DNA from: Alcaligenaceae bacterium
GTDB lineage: Bacteria > Pseudomonadota > Gammaproteobacteria > Burkholderiales > Burkholderiaceae_B
DNA: 64,000 nt
Direction: 5' to 3'
Assembly (NCBI GenBank): GCA_029263615.1
Contig: JAJUFT010000002.1
Location: 1-64,000 of the forward strand
Of the stretch, positions 44,019-52,691 are shown piece after piece. The notes beneath the pieces were generated by a model. That model saw nothing but the letters and a program-made list of their open reading frames with translations, had not been told where the DNA came from and did not search any database. Positions within the stretch are counted from its first letter, which is position 1. Each line of letters begins with the position of its first letter. The translations under genes and the position numbers were made by a program.

Positions 44019-44720
44019 TTAGCGGCTCACGCGGATGACCCGCATGGCCACCACGCGGTCGGACCCGTCCGCCCGAATCTGAATGGTAATTTCCCGCGGG
44101 GTGAAGCCTTCCGGCACGTCAACCGTACCCTGCAGGTGGGTGTAGCGTTCCAGAGAGATGGGGAAGGGCGTCAGCGTTTCGTTGGCATTGCGGCCATTGC
44201 TGTACCGGCCGGCCGCCACCAGAGTGACTTCTCCGGAGAACGGCTTGACCTTGTCGGCGTCCTGCATGACCAGTATGTGGTAGTCGAGCTGGCCGTTGGC
44301 AAAGTTGAAGGACACGGCGCGGATGCCCGGTGAAGTGCCGCGGGGATCGGAGGGCGCGGTTTCGACGAACAGCGCCAGATCTGAATTCAGGCGGTCGATT
44401 TCCTCTTGAAGCCGCTGCAGCTCGGTATCCTGGGTCTGAATGCGGGTCAGCGCGTCTTTCAGTTCCTGGCTCTGCTGATTCAGCTGGGACTGCAGCCGCT
44501 GCTTGTCCATGTTGGCGCTGTTCAGATCGTAGTGCAGTTGTTCGGACTGCTCGACCGTCAGACGGGTGGGGCCATAACTCTTCTGCAGGAAGAGCAGCCC
44601 CCCTGCGCCCAACACAATGCCGGTCAGCAACAGGACCAGCCACCTGGGAATGCCGCGGCGTCTCCGGGAATTTCCATAGGCGGTAGGCCTGAATGCTTGT
44701 CGCTTCGACGATCCGAACAT
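44019..44720 (-). CDS. Membrane-anchored coiled-coil protein (DUF6776-like)
   Basis: Single TM followed by Q-rich coiled coil and beta-rich C-terminal domain. Confidence 0.65.
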   Translation of the reverse strand: MFGSSKRQAFRPTAYGNSRRRRGIPRWLVLLLTGIVLGAGGLLFLQKSYGPTRLTVEQSEQLHYDLNSANMDKQRLQSQLNQQSQELKDALTRIQTQDTELQRLQEEIDRLNSDLALFVETAPSDPRGTSPGIRAVSFNFANGQLDYHILVMQDADKVKPFSGEVTLVAAGRYSNGRNANETLTPFPISLERYTHLQGTVDVPEGFTPREITIQIRADGSDRVVAMRVIRVSR

Positions 44721-44850
44721 GGTTTTCCTTTCTTCCTTTCGCGTGCAAAAAAATGAGGAGTCATGAGCAGATCGAAAACACCGCGTGCCGGCCGACCTGC
44801 CCCTGGCTCCCCACGCAGTTTAACAAGCGTCTCTTCCGCAGGGCCAGCTT

Positions 44851-45555
44851 TCACATTGTGAGTTGCGTGTCCAACTGTTGCAATCGCTCCGGGGTGCCGA
44901 TATCCATCCAGATTCCCCGATGATGCGTGCCGATCACCGCCTGTTCCTGCATGGCCCCCCTCAGGAGGGGTGCCAGTGCAGCGGGATGCTCGCCGCTCAC
45001 GTCTTCAAAAAGGGCGTGGTCGTACACGCCGATACCCGAGAACGTGAGACGGGGGGCGGTCAGGGGGCTCGAAGCGGTCGGTGAGGCATGCACTCTTGAA
45101 TCGGGCGCCAGCACGAAATCGCCCTGGGGATGATGCGGTGGGTTGTCTACCAGCAGCAGCCAGGCGCGGGCGGCCCGCGAGCGCAGCGCATGCGCCCTTG
45201 CGAGCGCGTCGCGGAAGTCCCAGTCGCACCACACGTCGCCATTGACCACGAGAAAGGGTTCGACCCCCAGCAGGGGCAGGGCGCGGGCAATGCCGCCGGC
45301 CGTTTCCAGCGGCGGATCTTCCTGCGACCAGCTCAGACGGGCGCCATAGCGGCTGCCGTCGCCCAGGGCATCCTGCAGCCGGTCACCCAGCCAGGCGGCA
45401 TTGACAACGATATCCGGCATCCCCGCCGCCACCAGCTTCTCGATCTGCCAGACGATCAGCGGCTTGCCGCCGACCGGCAGCAGCGGTTTGGGCGTGTGAT
45501 CGGTGAGCGGGCGCATGCGTTCGCCGCGGCCCGCTGCGAGGATCATCGCCTTCAT
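44851..45555 (-). CDS. murU: N-acetylmuramate alpha-1-phosphate uridylyltransferase
   Basis: MKAMILAAGRGERMRPLTDHTPKPLLPVGGKPLI; 4-nt overlap with the amgK-like kinase. Confidence 0.88.
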   Translation of the reverse strand: MKAMILAAGRGERMRPLTDHTPKPLLPVGGKPLIVWQIEKLVAAGMPDIVVNAAWLGDRLQDALGDGSRYGARLSWSQEDPPLETAGGIARALPLLGVEPFLVVNGDVWCDWDFRDALARAHALRSRAARAWLLLVDNPPHHPQGDFVLAPDSRVHASPTASSPLTAPRLTFSGIGVYDHALFEDVSGEHPAALAPLLRGAMQEQAVIGTHHRGIWMDIGTPERLQQLDTQLTM

Positions 45556-46613
45556 GCCGGTTCGAGCGGATTCACGGGCTGGACGCCGTCCAGACGGTCG
45601 AGCAGTCGCATCAGCGGGCGGAAGGCCCCGTAGCGGCCCGCCACCTGCCGCACGTAAGCATTGACGCGCGGAATATGGTCCAGATAGTGATGCTTGCCGT
45701 CACGCCGGGACAGCCGCACGAATACCCCCAGAACCCGCAGGTTGCGCTGCAGGCTCATCCATTCGTAGGCACGGTGGAAGGCGGCAAAGTCGTGGCCGAC
45801 GGGCAGGCCTGCGGCGCGCGCCATTTCCCAGTAACGGATGGTCCAGTCCAGCTGCCGGTCTTCTTCCCAGGTGTAACGCGCGTCCATGGACAACGAGGCG
45901 ATGTCGTAGGTGATCGGGCCGGCCACGGCATCCTGAAAGTCGATGATGCCGGGTTCATCGCCGGCGGTGCCGGGCACCATGAGGTTCGGCGAGTGGTAAT
46001 CGCGATGCACCAATACCGTCGGCTGCGCCGCGTTGTCGGCAGTGAGCGTGGCGAAGACCTCTTCCAGTGCCGAGGCTTCCGTTGCGCTCAGCTGGGCCTG
46101 GTGGTGTTGTTCCACATACCATTCGCGGAACACCGACAGTTCGTCGCGCAGCCGTTTTCCATCATAGGCGGGCAGGTCGTCGCTGCGTGCCTGCTGCAAA
46201 CGCACCAGGGCGCTCAGGGCAGGCCGGTAGAGGATGTGAAGCGTCGCTTCATCGAGGCCTTCCATCAGTGCCTGGTAAAAGGTGTGGCTGCCCAGGTCGG
46301 ACAGCAGCAGAAAGCCCTTGTCGAGATCCTGCGACAGGATTTCCGGGACGTGCAGGCCGGCCTGCGCGAGGCGTTCGCCCACATGCAGGAAGGGGCGGCA
46401 GTCTTCGCGTTCGGGGGGCGCATCCATGATGATGGCCGTGCCGTCGCGGCTGTCGATGCGGAAATAACGACGGAAGCTGGCGTCGCTCGATGCCGGTCGG
46501 AGCGACTCGGTCACCAGGCCAAGCTCGCCTGGCAGCGTGCCGAGCCAGTCATGCAGCTGAGCCAGACGGTTGTCGGTCTCAAGGGAGTTTCGGGATTCCA
46601 TGTTCTGGGGCAT
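45552..46613 (-). CDS. amgK: N-acetylmuramate/N-acetylglucosamine kinase (aminoglycoside phosphotransferase family)
   Basis: SSDASFRRYFRI, LVHRDYHSPNLM, GIIDFQDAVAGPITYDIASL; adjacent to murU. Confidence 0.88.
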   Translation of the reverse strand: MPQNMESRNSLETDNRLAQLHDWLGTLPGELGLVTESLRPASSDASFRRYFRIDSRDGTAIIMDAPPEREDCRPFLHVGERLAQAGLHVPEILSQDLDKGFLLLSDLGSHTFYQALMEGLDEATLHILYRPALSALVRLQQARSDDLPAYDGKRLRDELSVFREWYVEQHHQAQLSATEASALEEVFATLTADNAAQPTVLVHRDYHSPNLMVPGTAGDEPGIIDFQDAVAGPITYDIASLSMDARYTWEEDRQLDWTIRYWEMARAAGLPVGHDFAAFHRAYEWMSLQRNLRVLGVFVRLSRRDGKHHYLDHIPRVNAYVRQVAGRYGAFRPLMRLLDRLDGVQPVNPLEPA

Positions 46614-46718
46614 TCTCTCACTATAATACCGGCTCGCCTCAATCAGGAGGAAGGAAACGCTTCCACGGGGCCGGCGGTGGTGCCAAAATATAATCCGTTT
46701 TTTGAGGGCGAAACATTC

Positions 46719-49097
46719 GTGCGATCGGTCTGGTGGACACTTTTCATCGCTGTTGGATGCGGGCAGGTTGCTCTGGCTGCGCCCCCGCAGGTCGGGGCGA
46801 TCAAAGTTCAGGCCGCGAGTGACTTCGAAATCTCATCCAAGTTGCGCACACATCTGCTCGAAGAAGAGCAGATGTCGGCCTTCATGATCGCCGACGATAT
46901 CCGTGCCGAGGACGACGGGCGGGTGGTGCTGTCGGGCAATGCCGAAGTGCGTCGCATCGATTCCGTGGTCAAGGGCGACCAGATCGATTATCACCGGTCC
47001 ACGGGGCAGTTGAAGGTGCGTGGCAATGGCCTGCTGATGCGCGACGCAAACATCGTGCAGGCGCCGGCCTTCGATTACAACGTCGATGCGGAAACGGGCG
47101 AGGTGTCCGAGCCGAGTTTCTGGTTGGGTGCCAGCGGCGGTGCAGGCAAAGCCGAACGCGCCGACATTTTCAGCCATGATCACATGCGGCTGAATCAGGT
47201 CACTTACAGTGGCTGCCCCTGTCCCGATCCGGCCTGGTACATCAAATCCAGGCAAGTCGACCTGCATTTTGAAGACAATGAAGGGGTGGCGCGCCACGGC
47301 ACGCTCTACTTCAAGAATGTCCCGATTCTTTATTCGCCCTACCTGACCTTCCCCATCCGGAAGGAGCGCAAGTCGGGCTTTCTGCTGCCCACCTACGGAA
47401 CGTCCACCGCCGGGGGCGTGGAGTTTTCCCTGCCGTATTACTTCAACCTGGCGCCGAATTACGACCTGACCCTCACCCCGCGGGTATTGGCCAAGCGCGG
47501 CGTTCAGCTGGGCGCCGAGTTTCGCTACCTGGGGCGCACCTACAGCGGCGCGCTGCAAGGCACCTACCTGCACAACGACCGTCAGGCCGACCGCAACCGC
47601 TGGTACTACGGCGTGGAGCATTCGCAGGCATTGGGCGGGGGCCTGCATGCCAGCTTCGACATTCGTCGCGTCTCGGACGACGACTACTTCCGCGATTTCT
47701 CCTCGCTGGGTCTGAATGAAGCGACCAACACCTGGTTGCCGAGCACGGCCACCCTGTCATGGTGGAACTCGCCCTATATCGGCGGTTCGGTCTCGGTTCA
47801 GAAATTCCAGACCCTGCAGGATCGCAATGCGACCTACCTCGTTCCCCAATACGACAAGCTGCCGGAGCTCTTTGTCCGGGCGGCCCGCTATAACTGGGGC
47901 GGCTTTGACGTGGTCTCGGAAAACTACATCACGCGGTTTTCCATGCCGTTCTATTCGGGCACGCTGTCCGAATACGATTATTACCGCGACCACCGGATTG
48001 CGCCGGACGGCGACCGCCTGACATCCTACACCTCGGTTGCGTATCCCATCGTGAAGGCGGGGTGGTATGTCACCCCCAAAGTCGGCGTGCACCTGAGCCA
48101 CTATCGGACGGACTGGTATGCCGACGAACTCACTCGCTATCGCGGGCGCAACGACAACCAGTCGCGCGCGCTGCCGATCTTCTCGATCGATTCGGGCATG
48201 ACGTTCGAGCGTGAGACCACGCTGTTCGGCAATGCGGCCATCCAGACACTCGAGCCGCGACTCTACTATCTGTACGTACCGTATCGCGACCAATCGAACA
48301 TTCCCGTTTTCGACACCGCCTACGCCGATTTCAGCTTCAGTCAGGCCTTCAGCGAGAACATCTTCAGCGGCGGCTGGGACCGCATCGCCGACGCCAACCA
48401 GCTGACGGTCGGGCTGACGAGCCGCTGGCTGGATGCCGATTCCGGTTTCGAACGTATGTCTCTGTCAGTGGCGCAGCGCATTCACTTCAGTGACCAGCGC
48501 GTCACGCTGAACCCCGAGGACCCGACCCGTCTGCGCGACAAGTCCGACTACCTGCTGGGGGCATCCGCCGCGCTGACGGACACGCTCAGTGTGAGGCTGG
48601 ACGCCCAATTCAACCCGGATTCACGCGACCGCAATCGCATGGCGGCTGGTCTGCGCTGGGAGCCCAAACGCCTGGCCAGCCTGTCTGCCTGGTATCGCTA
48701 TCAGCGCGATCCGCGCCTGGTCTACGACCCCGAGGCCCGGATCAGCGAGAACGACGACCGTGGGCGCGAGCAGGCCACCATCGCGGGTCAATGGCCGCTC
48801 AGCAAGAATTGGTATGCGCTGGGCCGGTACGACTATTCCATCAAGGAAAGCCGTTCGACACAGTCGATTCTCGGCCTGGAGTACAAAGGCGACTGCTGCT
48901 GGTCGGCGCGCGTGGTGCTGCAGCGCTATGCGGTCGCGAGAAACGATGTCAACACTGCGGTATTCTTCCAGCTTGAGCTGGCGGGCCTTGGCGCCATCGG
49001 GTCCGACCCCATGGGCATGATCCGCGAACGCGTCAGCGGCTACCAGGATATCAACGCTCCCATTCCAGAAAAAACCGTCTTCGAGAGGTATCAATGA
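46719..49097 (+). CDS. lptD: LPS-assembly protein LptD (GTG start)
   Basis: Signal peptide, OstA domain (DDIRAEDDGRVVLSGNAEVRRID), barrel motifs incl. YSGCPCPDPAWYIKS; followed by surA. Confidence 0.93.
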   Translation: MRSVWWTLFIAVGCGQVALAAPPQVGAIKVQAASDFEISSKLRTHLLEEEQMSAFMIADDIRAEDDGRVVLSGNAEVRRIDSVVKGDQIDYHRSTGQLKVRGNGLLMRDANIVQAPAFDYNVDAETGEVSEPSFWLGASGGAGKAERADIFSHDHMRLNQVTYSGCPCPDPAWYIKSRQVDLHFEDNEGVARHGTLYFKNVPILYSPYLTFPIRKERKSGFLLPTYGTSTAGGVEFSLPYYFNLAPNYDLTLTPRVLAKRGVQLGAEFRYLGRTYSGALQGTYLHNDRQADRNRWYYGVEHSQALGGGLHASFDIRRVSDDDYFRDFSSLGLNEATNTWLPSTATLSWWNSPYIGGSVSVQKFQTLQDRNATYLVPQYDKLPELFVRAARYNWGGFDVVSENYITRFSMPFYSGTLSEYDYYRDHRIAPDGDRLTSYTSVAYPIVKAGWYVTPKVGVHLSHYRTDWYADELTRYRGRNDNQSRALPIFSIDSGMTFERETTLFGNAAIQTLEPRLYYLYVPYRDQSNIPVFDTAYADFSFSQAFSENIFSGGWDRIADANQLTVGLTSRWLDADSGFERMSLSVAQRIHFSDQRVTLNPEDPTRLRDKSDYLLGASAALTDTLSVRLDAQFNPDSRDRNRMAAGLRWEPKRLASLSAWYRYQRDPRLVYDPEARISENDDRGREQATIAGQWPLSKNWYALGRYDYSIKESRSTQSILGLEYKGDCCWSARVVLQRYAVARNDVNTAVFFQLELAGLGAIGSDPMGMIRERVSGYQDINAPIPEKTVFERYQ

Positions 49098-50581
49098 TGC
49101 GCAGTGAGCATGCACGGCGCCGACTGGTCGTATTGCTGATGTCCATGCTGGGGCTTGGCATGGCATCGGCCGGCCACGCAGCAACACCGGCTGGTCAGGC
49201 TTCCCGGCAGCCCGCCGCTTCGTCACAGCAGTTCGTCGACGGAATCGCCGCCGTGGTGAACAAACAGGTCATCACGCTCAAACAGTTGAACGTTGAGGTG
49301 GCCGAGGCCGAGAAAAACCTGAAGGCGCAGAACATCCCCGTGCCCGAGCGCAGCATTCTGCAGCGCCAGGTGTTGCAGCGGATGATCCTTGAATCGCTGC
49401 AGCGACAGGAGGCCGACCGCCTCGGTATTCGAGTGTCCGACGCCCAGGTGGAGCGCGGCGGCGAGACGATTGCCGCCCGCAACGGCATCACGGTGGACGC
49501 CCTGCGCAAGGAGATTGCGAAGTCGGGCGTGAGCTGGGACCAGTATCTGGAAACCCTGCGCGACGAGATTCGCTTCGATCTACTGCGTCAGCGTGAAGTG
49601 GCGTCCAGCATCAACATCAGCGACGCCGAGGTCGATGCGTTCCTGCGCACGCAAGGCCGTGCTCTGGGGGCGGCACCGCGCGCGGCGGGAGCGCCAGCCA
49701 CCGCCCCGCAGCCCCAGGCCGCGCCTCGGGTGCTGGGGCTTGCGCAGATTCTCGTCGCTGTGCCTGAACGCGCCAGTGCGCAGGAAGTGGCGCAGTTGCA
49801 GGACCGGGCCGAACGCCTGCTGGCGCAGCTCAAGTCCGGCGCCGACTTCGCCGGGCTGGCGGCGTCTTCTTCCGACGGCCCCCAGGCCCTGGAGGGCGGC
49901 GTCCTGGGGGTACGCCCCCTGGAAGGCTGGCCCGATCTCTTCGTGGAGGCCACGCGTGGCCTGCAGGTGGGCCAGGTTTCCCGGATCGTGCGCAGTGGTC
50001 AGGGCTTCCATATTCTCAAGGTGCTTACTTGGGGTGAAGAAGCGCGCAGCGCGCCGCCACAACAGGATTTCACCGTGGCAGGGCAACCGCCCATGGCACA
50101 GGGGCCGATGATCGTCACCCAGACACGTGCCCGCCACATTCTGGTCAGAACCAATCAGATCACGTCGGATGAACAGGCGGAACAGCGTCTGCGCATTCTG
50201 CGCGACCGTCTGCGCAGCGGCGAGTCGTTTGAAGAGCTGGCGCGCCGACATTCCGATGACGCGACGGCGCCGCAGGGCGGTGATCTCGGGTGGCTGTCGC
50301 CGGGTGAAACCGTCCCGGCCTTCGAGCAGGTGATGAATTCCCTGCAGCCGGGGGAGGTCAGCGAGCCATTCCGCTCTCCCTTCGGATGGCACATTGTCGA
50401 GGTGATGGAACGCCGCAATCAGGACATGGGTGAAGAGTTCCAGCGCATGCAGGCGCGCCAGATTCTCTTCCAGCGGAAAATCGAGCCGGCCGTCGATCAG
50501 TGGCTAAACCAGCTGTACGGTCAGGCCTATGTCGAGAACCGGCTCGATCCGCAGCCCCAACGCGATGCGCGGCGGCGCTGA
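49094..50581 (+). CDS. surA: Periplasmic chaperone/peptidyl-prolyl isomerase SurA
   Basis: SurA N-domain and two parvulin domains ([22 protein letters not shown]...[16 protein letters not shown]). Confidence 0.95.
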   Translation: MMRSEHARRRLVVLLMSMLGLGMASAGHAATPAGQASRQPAASSQQFVDGIAAVVNKQVITLKQLNVEVAEAEKNLKAQNIPVPERSILQRQVLQRMILESLQRQEADRLGIRVSDAQVERGGETIAARNGITVDALRKEIAKSGVSWDQYLETLRDEIRFDLLRQREVASSINISDAEVDAFLRTQGRALGAAPRAAGAPATAPQPQAAPRVLGLAQILVAVPERASAQEVAQLQDRAERLLAQLKSGADFAGLAASSSDGPQALEGGVLGVRPLEGWPDLFVEATRGLQVGQVSRIVRSGQGFHILKVLTWGEEARSAPPQQDFTVAGQPPMAQGPMIVTQTRARHILVRTNQITSDEQAEQRLRILRDRLRSGESFEELARRHSDDATAPQGGDLGWLSPGETVPAFEQVMNSLQPGEVSEPFRSPFGWHIVEVMERRNQDMGEEFQRMQARQILFQRKIEPAVDQWLNQLYGQAYVENRLDPQPQRDARRR

Positions 50582-50583
50582 TC

Positions 50584-51366
50584 ATGGCGCATCAGGCTCG
50601 CAAGCGGTTCGGCCAGCACTTTCTGGTCGATGAGGGGGTCATCGACCAGATCGTTCGCGCGATTCATCCCCAGCCCGAGGACCCCATGGTTGAGATCGGG
50701 CCCGGGCTGTCTGCGCTGACGGCGCCTTTGCTGCAGACCGTCAAACGGCTCACGGTGGTCGAGCTGGATCGCGACCTGGCGGCGCGCTTGCGGTTGTCGT
50801 GGCCGGCGGAGCGGCTGAACGTCATCGAAGCCGACGCCCTGACGGTCGACTTTTCCCAGTTGGGGCGTTCGCTGCGCATTGTCGGCAATCTGCCCTACAA
50901 CATTTCCAGTCCGTTGCTATTCCATCTGGCGCAGTATGCCGATGCCGTCACGGACCAGCATTTCATGCTTCAGCGGGAAGTCATCGACCGCATGGTGGCC
51001 CAACCGGGGTCCGGCGATTATGGCCGCCTGTCCATCATGCTGCAGGTGCGCTATTCGATGGAAAAGCTGTTCGATGTGGCGCCCGATGCTTTCGACCCGC
51101 CACCGAAGGTGGTCTCGTCGGTGGTCAGAATGCTGCCCTTGCCTGCAGACCGGCTCAGGCCGCGCAGCGAGAGCGCGTTTGCCGCGCTGGTGACCCGCGC
51201 CTTCGCTCAGCGGCGCAAGATGTTGCGCCGCGTGCTCGCCGATTGGGCGGAAGACATCGATTGGCAGGCGCTGGGCGTTCAGCCCACGGACCGCGCCGAG
51301 GTGGTGAGCCCGGATCAGTTCATCGCCATGTCGGATCAGCTCGTGGAAGCCGGCCGTCTGAGCTGA
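50584..51366 (+). CDS. rsmA: 16S rRNA (adenine(1518)-N(6)/adenine(1519)-N(6))-dimethyltransferase
   Basis: [45 protein letters not shown] motifs. Confidence 0.97.
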   Translation: MAHQARKRFGQHFLVDEGVIDQIVRAIHPQPEDPMVEIGPGLSALTAPLLQTVKRLTVVELDRDLAARLRLSWPAERLNVIEADALTVDFSQLGRSLRIVGNLPYNISSPLLFHLAQYADAVTDQHFMLQREVIDRMVAQPGSGDYGRLSIMLQVRYSMEKLFDVAPDAFDPPPKVVSSVVRMLPLPADRLRPRSESAFAALVTRAFAQRRKMLRRVLADWAEDIDWQALGVQPTDRAEVVSPDQFIAMSDQLVEAGRLS

Positions 51367-51368
51367 GC

Positions 51369-52616
51369 TCAGCCGAAGAACCAGTAGCAGACCGCGATTG
51401 AAGCCAGCACGCCGGCCAGATCGGCAAACAGGGCGCAACCGATCGTGTGGCGCACGCGCTGGATGCCCACTGCCCCAAAATACACGGCCACGACATAGAA
51501 GGTGGTTTCGGTGCTGCCCTGCATGGTTGCTGCAAGCAGGGCGGGGAAACTGTCCACCCCGAAATGCTGCATGGTTTCCAGCATCATGGCGCGTGCCGCA
51601 CTGCCGGAAAATGGCTTGACCAGGGCGGTGGGAAGCGCGTCCACGAAACGGGCATCCATGCCCCCCCAGAGCGTCACTTCCCGGATGCCGGTGAGCAACA
51701 GGTCGAGCACACCCGAGGCGCGCAGCATGCCCACGGCGCACAGCATGGCGACCAGATACGGCAACAGGTTCTTCGCGACATCGAATCCGTCTTTGGCGCC
51801 TTCCACGAAGGCTTCATAGACGGGGACTTTCCGGAGCGTGCCCACCACAAGGAAGAGGCCGATGATGGCGCACAGCACCAGATTGCCCAGCAGGCTGGAG
51901 GTGGCATTGATGGCGGCTGCACCCATGCCGGCGAGCATGGCCATCAGCCCGCCGATGACCAGCGCCGTGCCGCCCAGCCACAGCAGCACCACCGGGTCGT
52001 GCAGGCGCAATCGCTGAATCAGGGCGACGGAAAGCAGGGCAGCCAGTGTGGACGCACTGGTGGCCAGCAGGATGGGAAGAAAGATCAGCGCCGGTTCGGC
52101 CGCTCCCTGTTGCGCCCGGTACATGAAGAGGGTGACCGGCAGCAAGGTCAGCGAAGACGCATTCAGGGTCAGGAACAGGATTTGTGCGTTGGTGGCGGTG
52201 CGGGGGTCCGGGTTGAGCGTCTGCAGGGCGTGCATGGCGCGCAGCCCGATGGGCGTGGCCGCGTTGTCCAGCCCCAGACCGTTGGCCGCGAAATTCATGG
52301 TGATCAGCCCCAGCGCCGGGTGGCCGGCGGGCACTTCCGGCATCAGGCGCCTGAACAGGGGCGCCAGCAGTCGGCCCAATCCTTCCACCAGGCCGGCGGA
52401 TTCCGCGATGCGCAGGAAGCCCAGCCACAGAGTGAGGGTGCCGAACAGCAGCACCATGATCTCCACGGACAGGCCCGCCATGTCGAAGAGCGCGGCCACG
52501 ACGCGTGAGAAAACGTCGGGATCGTGCAACACCAGCCACTGGAAGAGGGCAGCCAGTATGGAGACCAGGAAGAAGGCGAGCCAGAGCGTGTTGAGCATAA
52601 GCCATAATGATGACAT
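51369..52616 (-). CDS. Fused SpmA-SpmB-like nucleoside-recognition (Gate) domain membrane protein
   Basis: Two Gate domains in one ORF (PALGLITMNFAANGLGLDNAATPIGLRAM ... KPFSGSAARAMMLETMQHFGVDSFPALLAATMQGSTETTFYVVAVYFGAVG). Confidence 0.88.
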   Translation of the reverse strand: MSSLWLMLNTLWLAFFLVSILAALFQWLVLHDPDVFSRVVAALFDMAGLSVEIMVLLFGTLTLWLGFLRIAESAGLVEGLGRLLAPLFRRLMPEVPAGHPALGLITMNFAANGLGLDNAATPIGLRAMHALQTLNPDPRTATNAQILFLTLNASSLTLLPVTLFMYRAQQGAAEPALIFLPILLATSASTLAALLSVALIQRLRLHDPVVLLWLGGTALVIGGLMAMLAGMGAAAINATSSLLGNLVLCAIIGLFLVVGTLRKVPVYEAFVEGAKDGFDVAKNLLPYLVAMLCAVGMLRASGVLDLLLTGIREVTLWGGMDARFVDALPTALVKPFSGSAARAMMLETMQHFGVDSFPALLAATMQGSTETTFYVVAVYFGAVGIQRVRHTIGCALFADLAGVLASIAVCYWFFG

Positions 52617-52691
52617 GAACCACGAGGGCTGCGCATGGCGACAGCCGCTCGTTTTGCGTTGACATCATGTTTTTTCGGGAGTCGTGGAAGT

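Noticed and set aside
45675-46718. N-terminal ~348-codon extension of the lptD ORF across amgK
   Set aside because: Antisense to the well-supported amgK; signal peptide and homology of LptD begin at GTG 46719.
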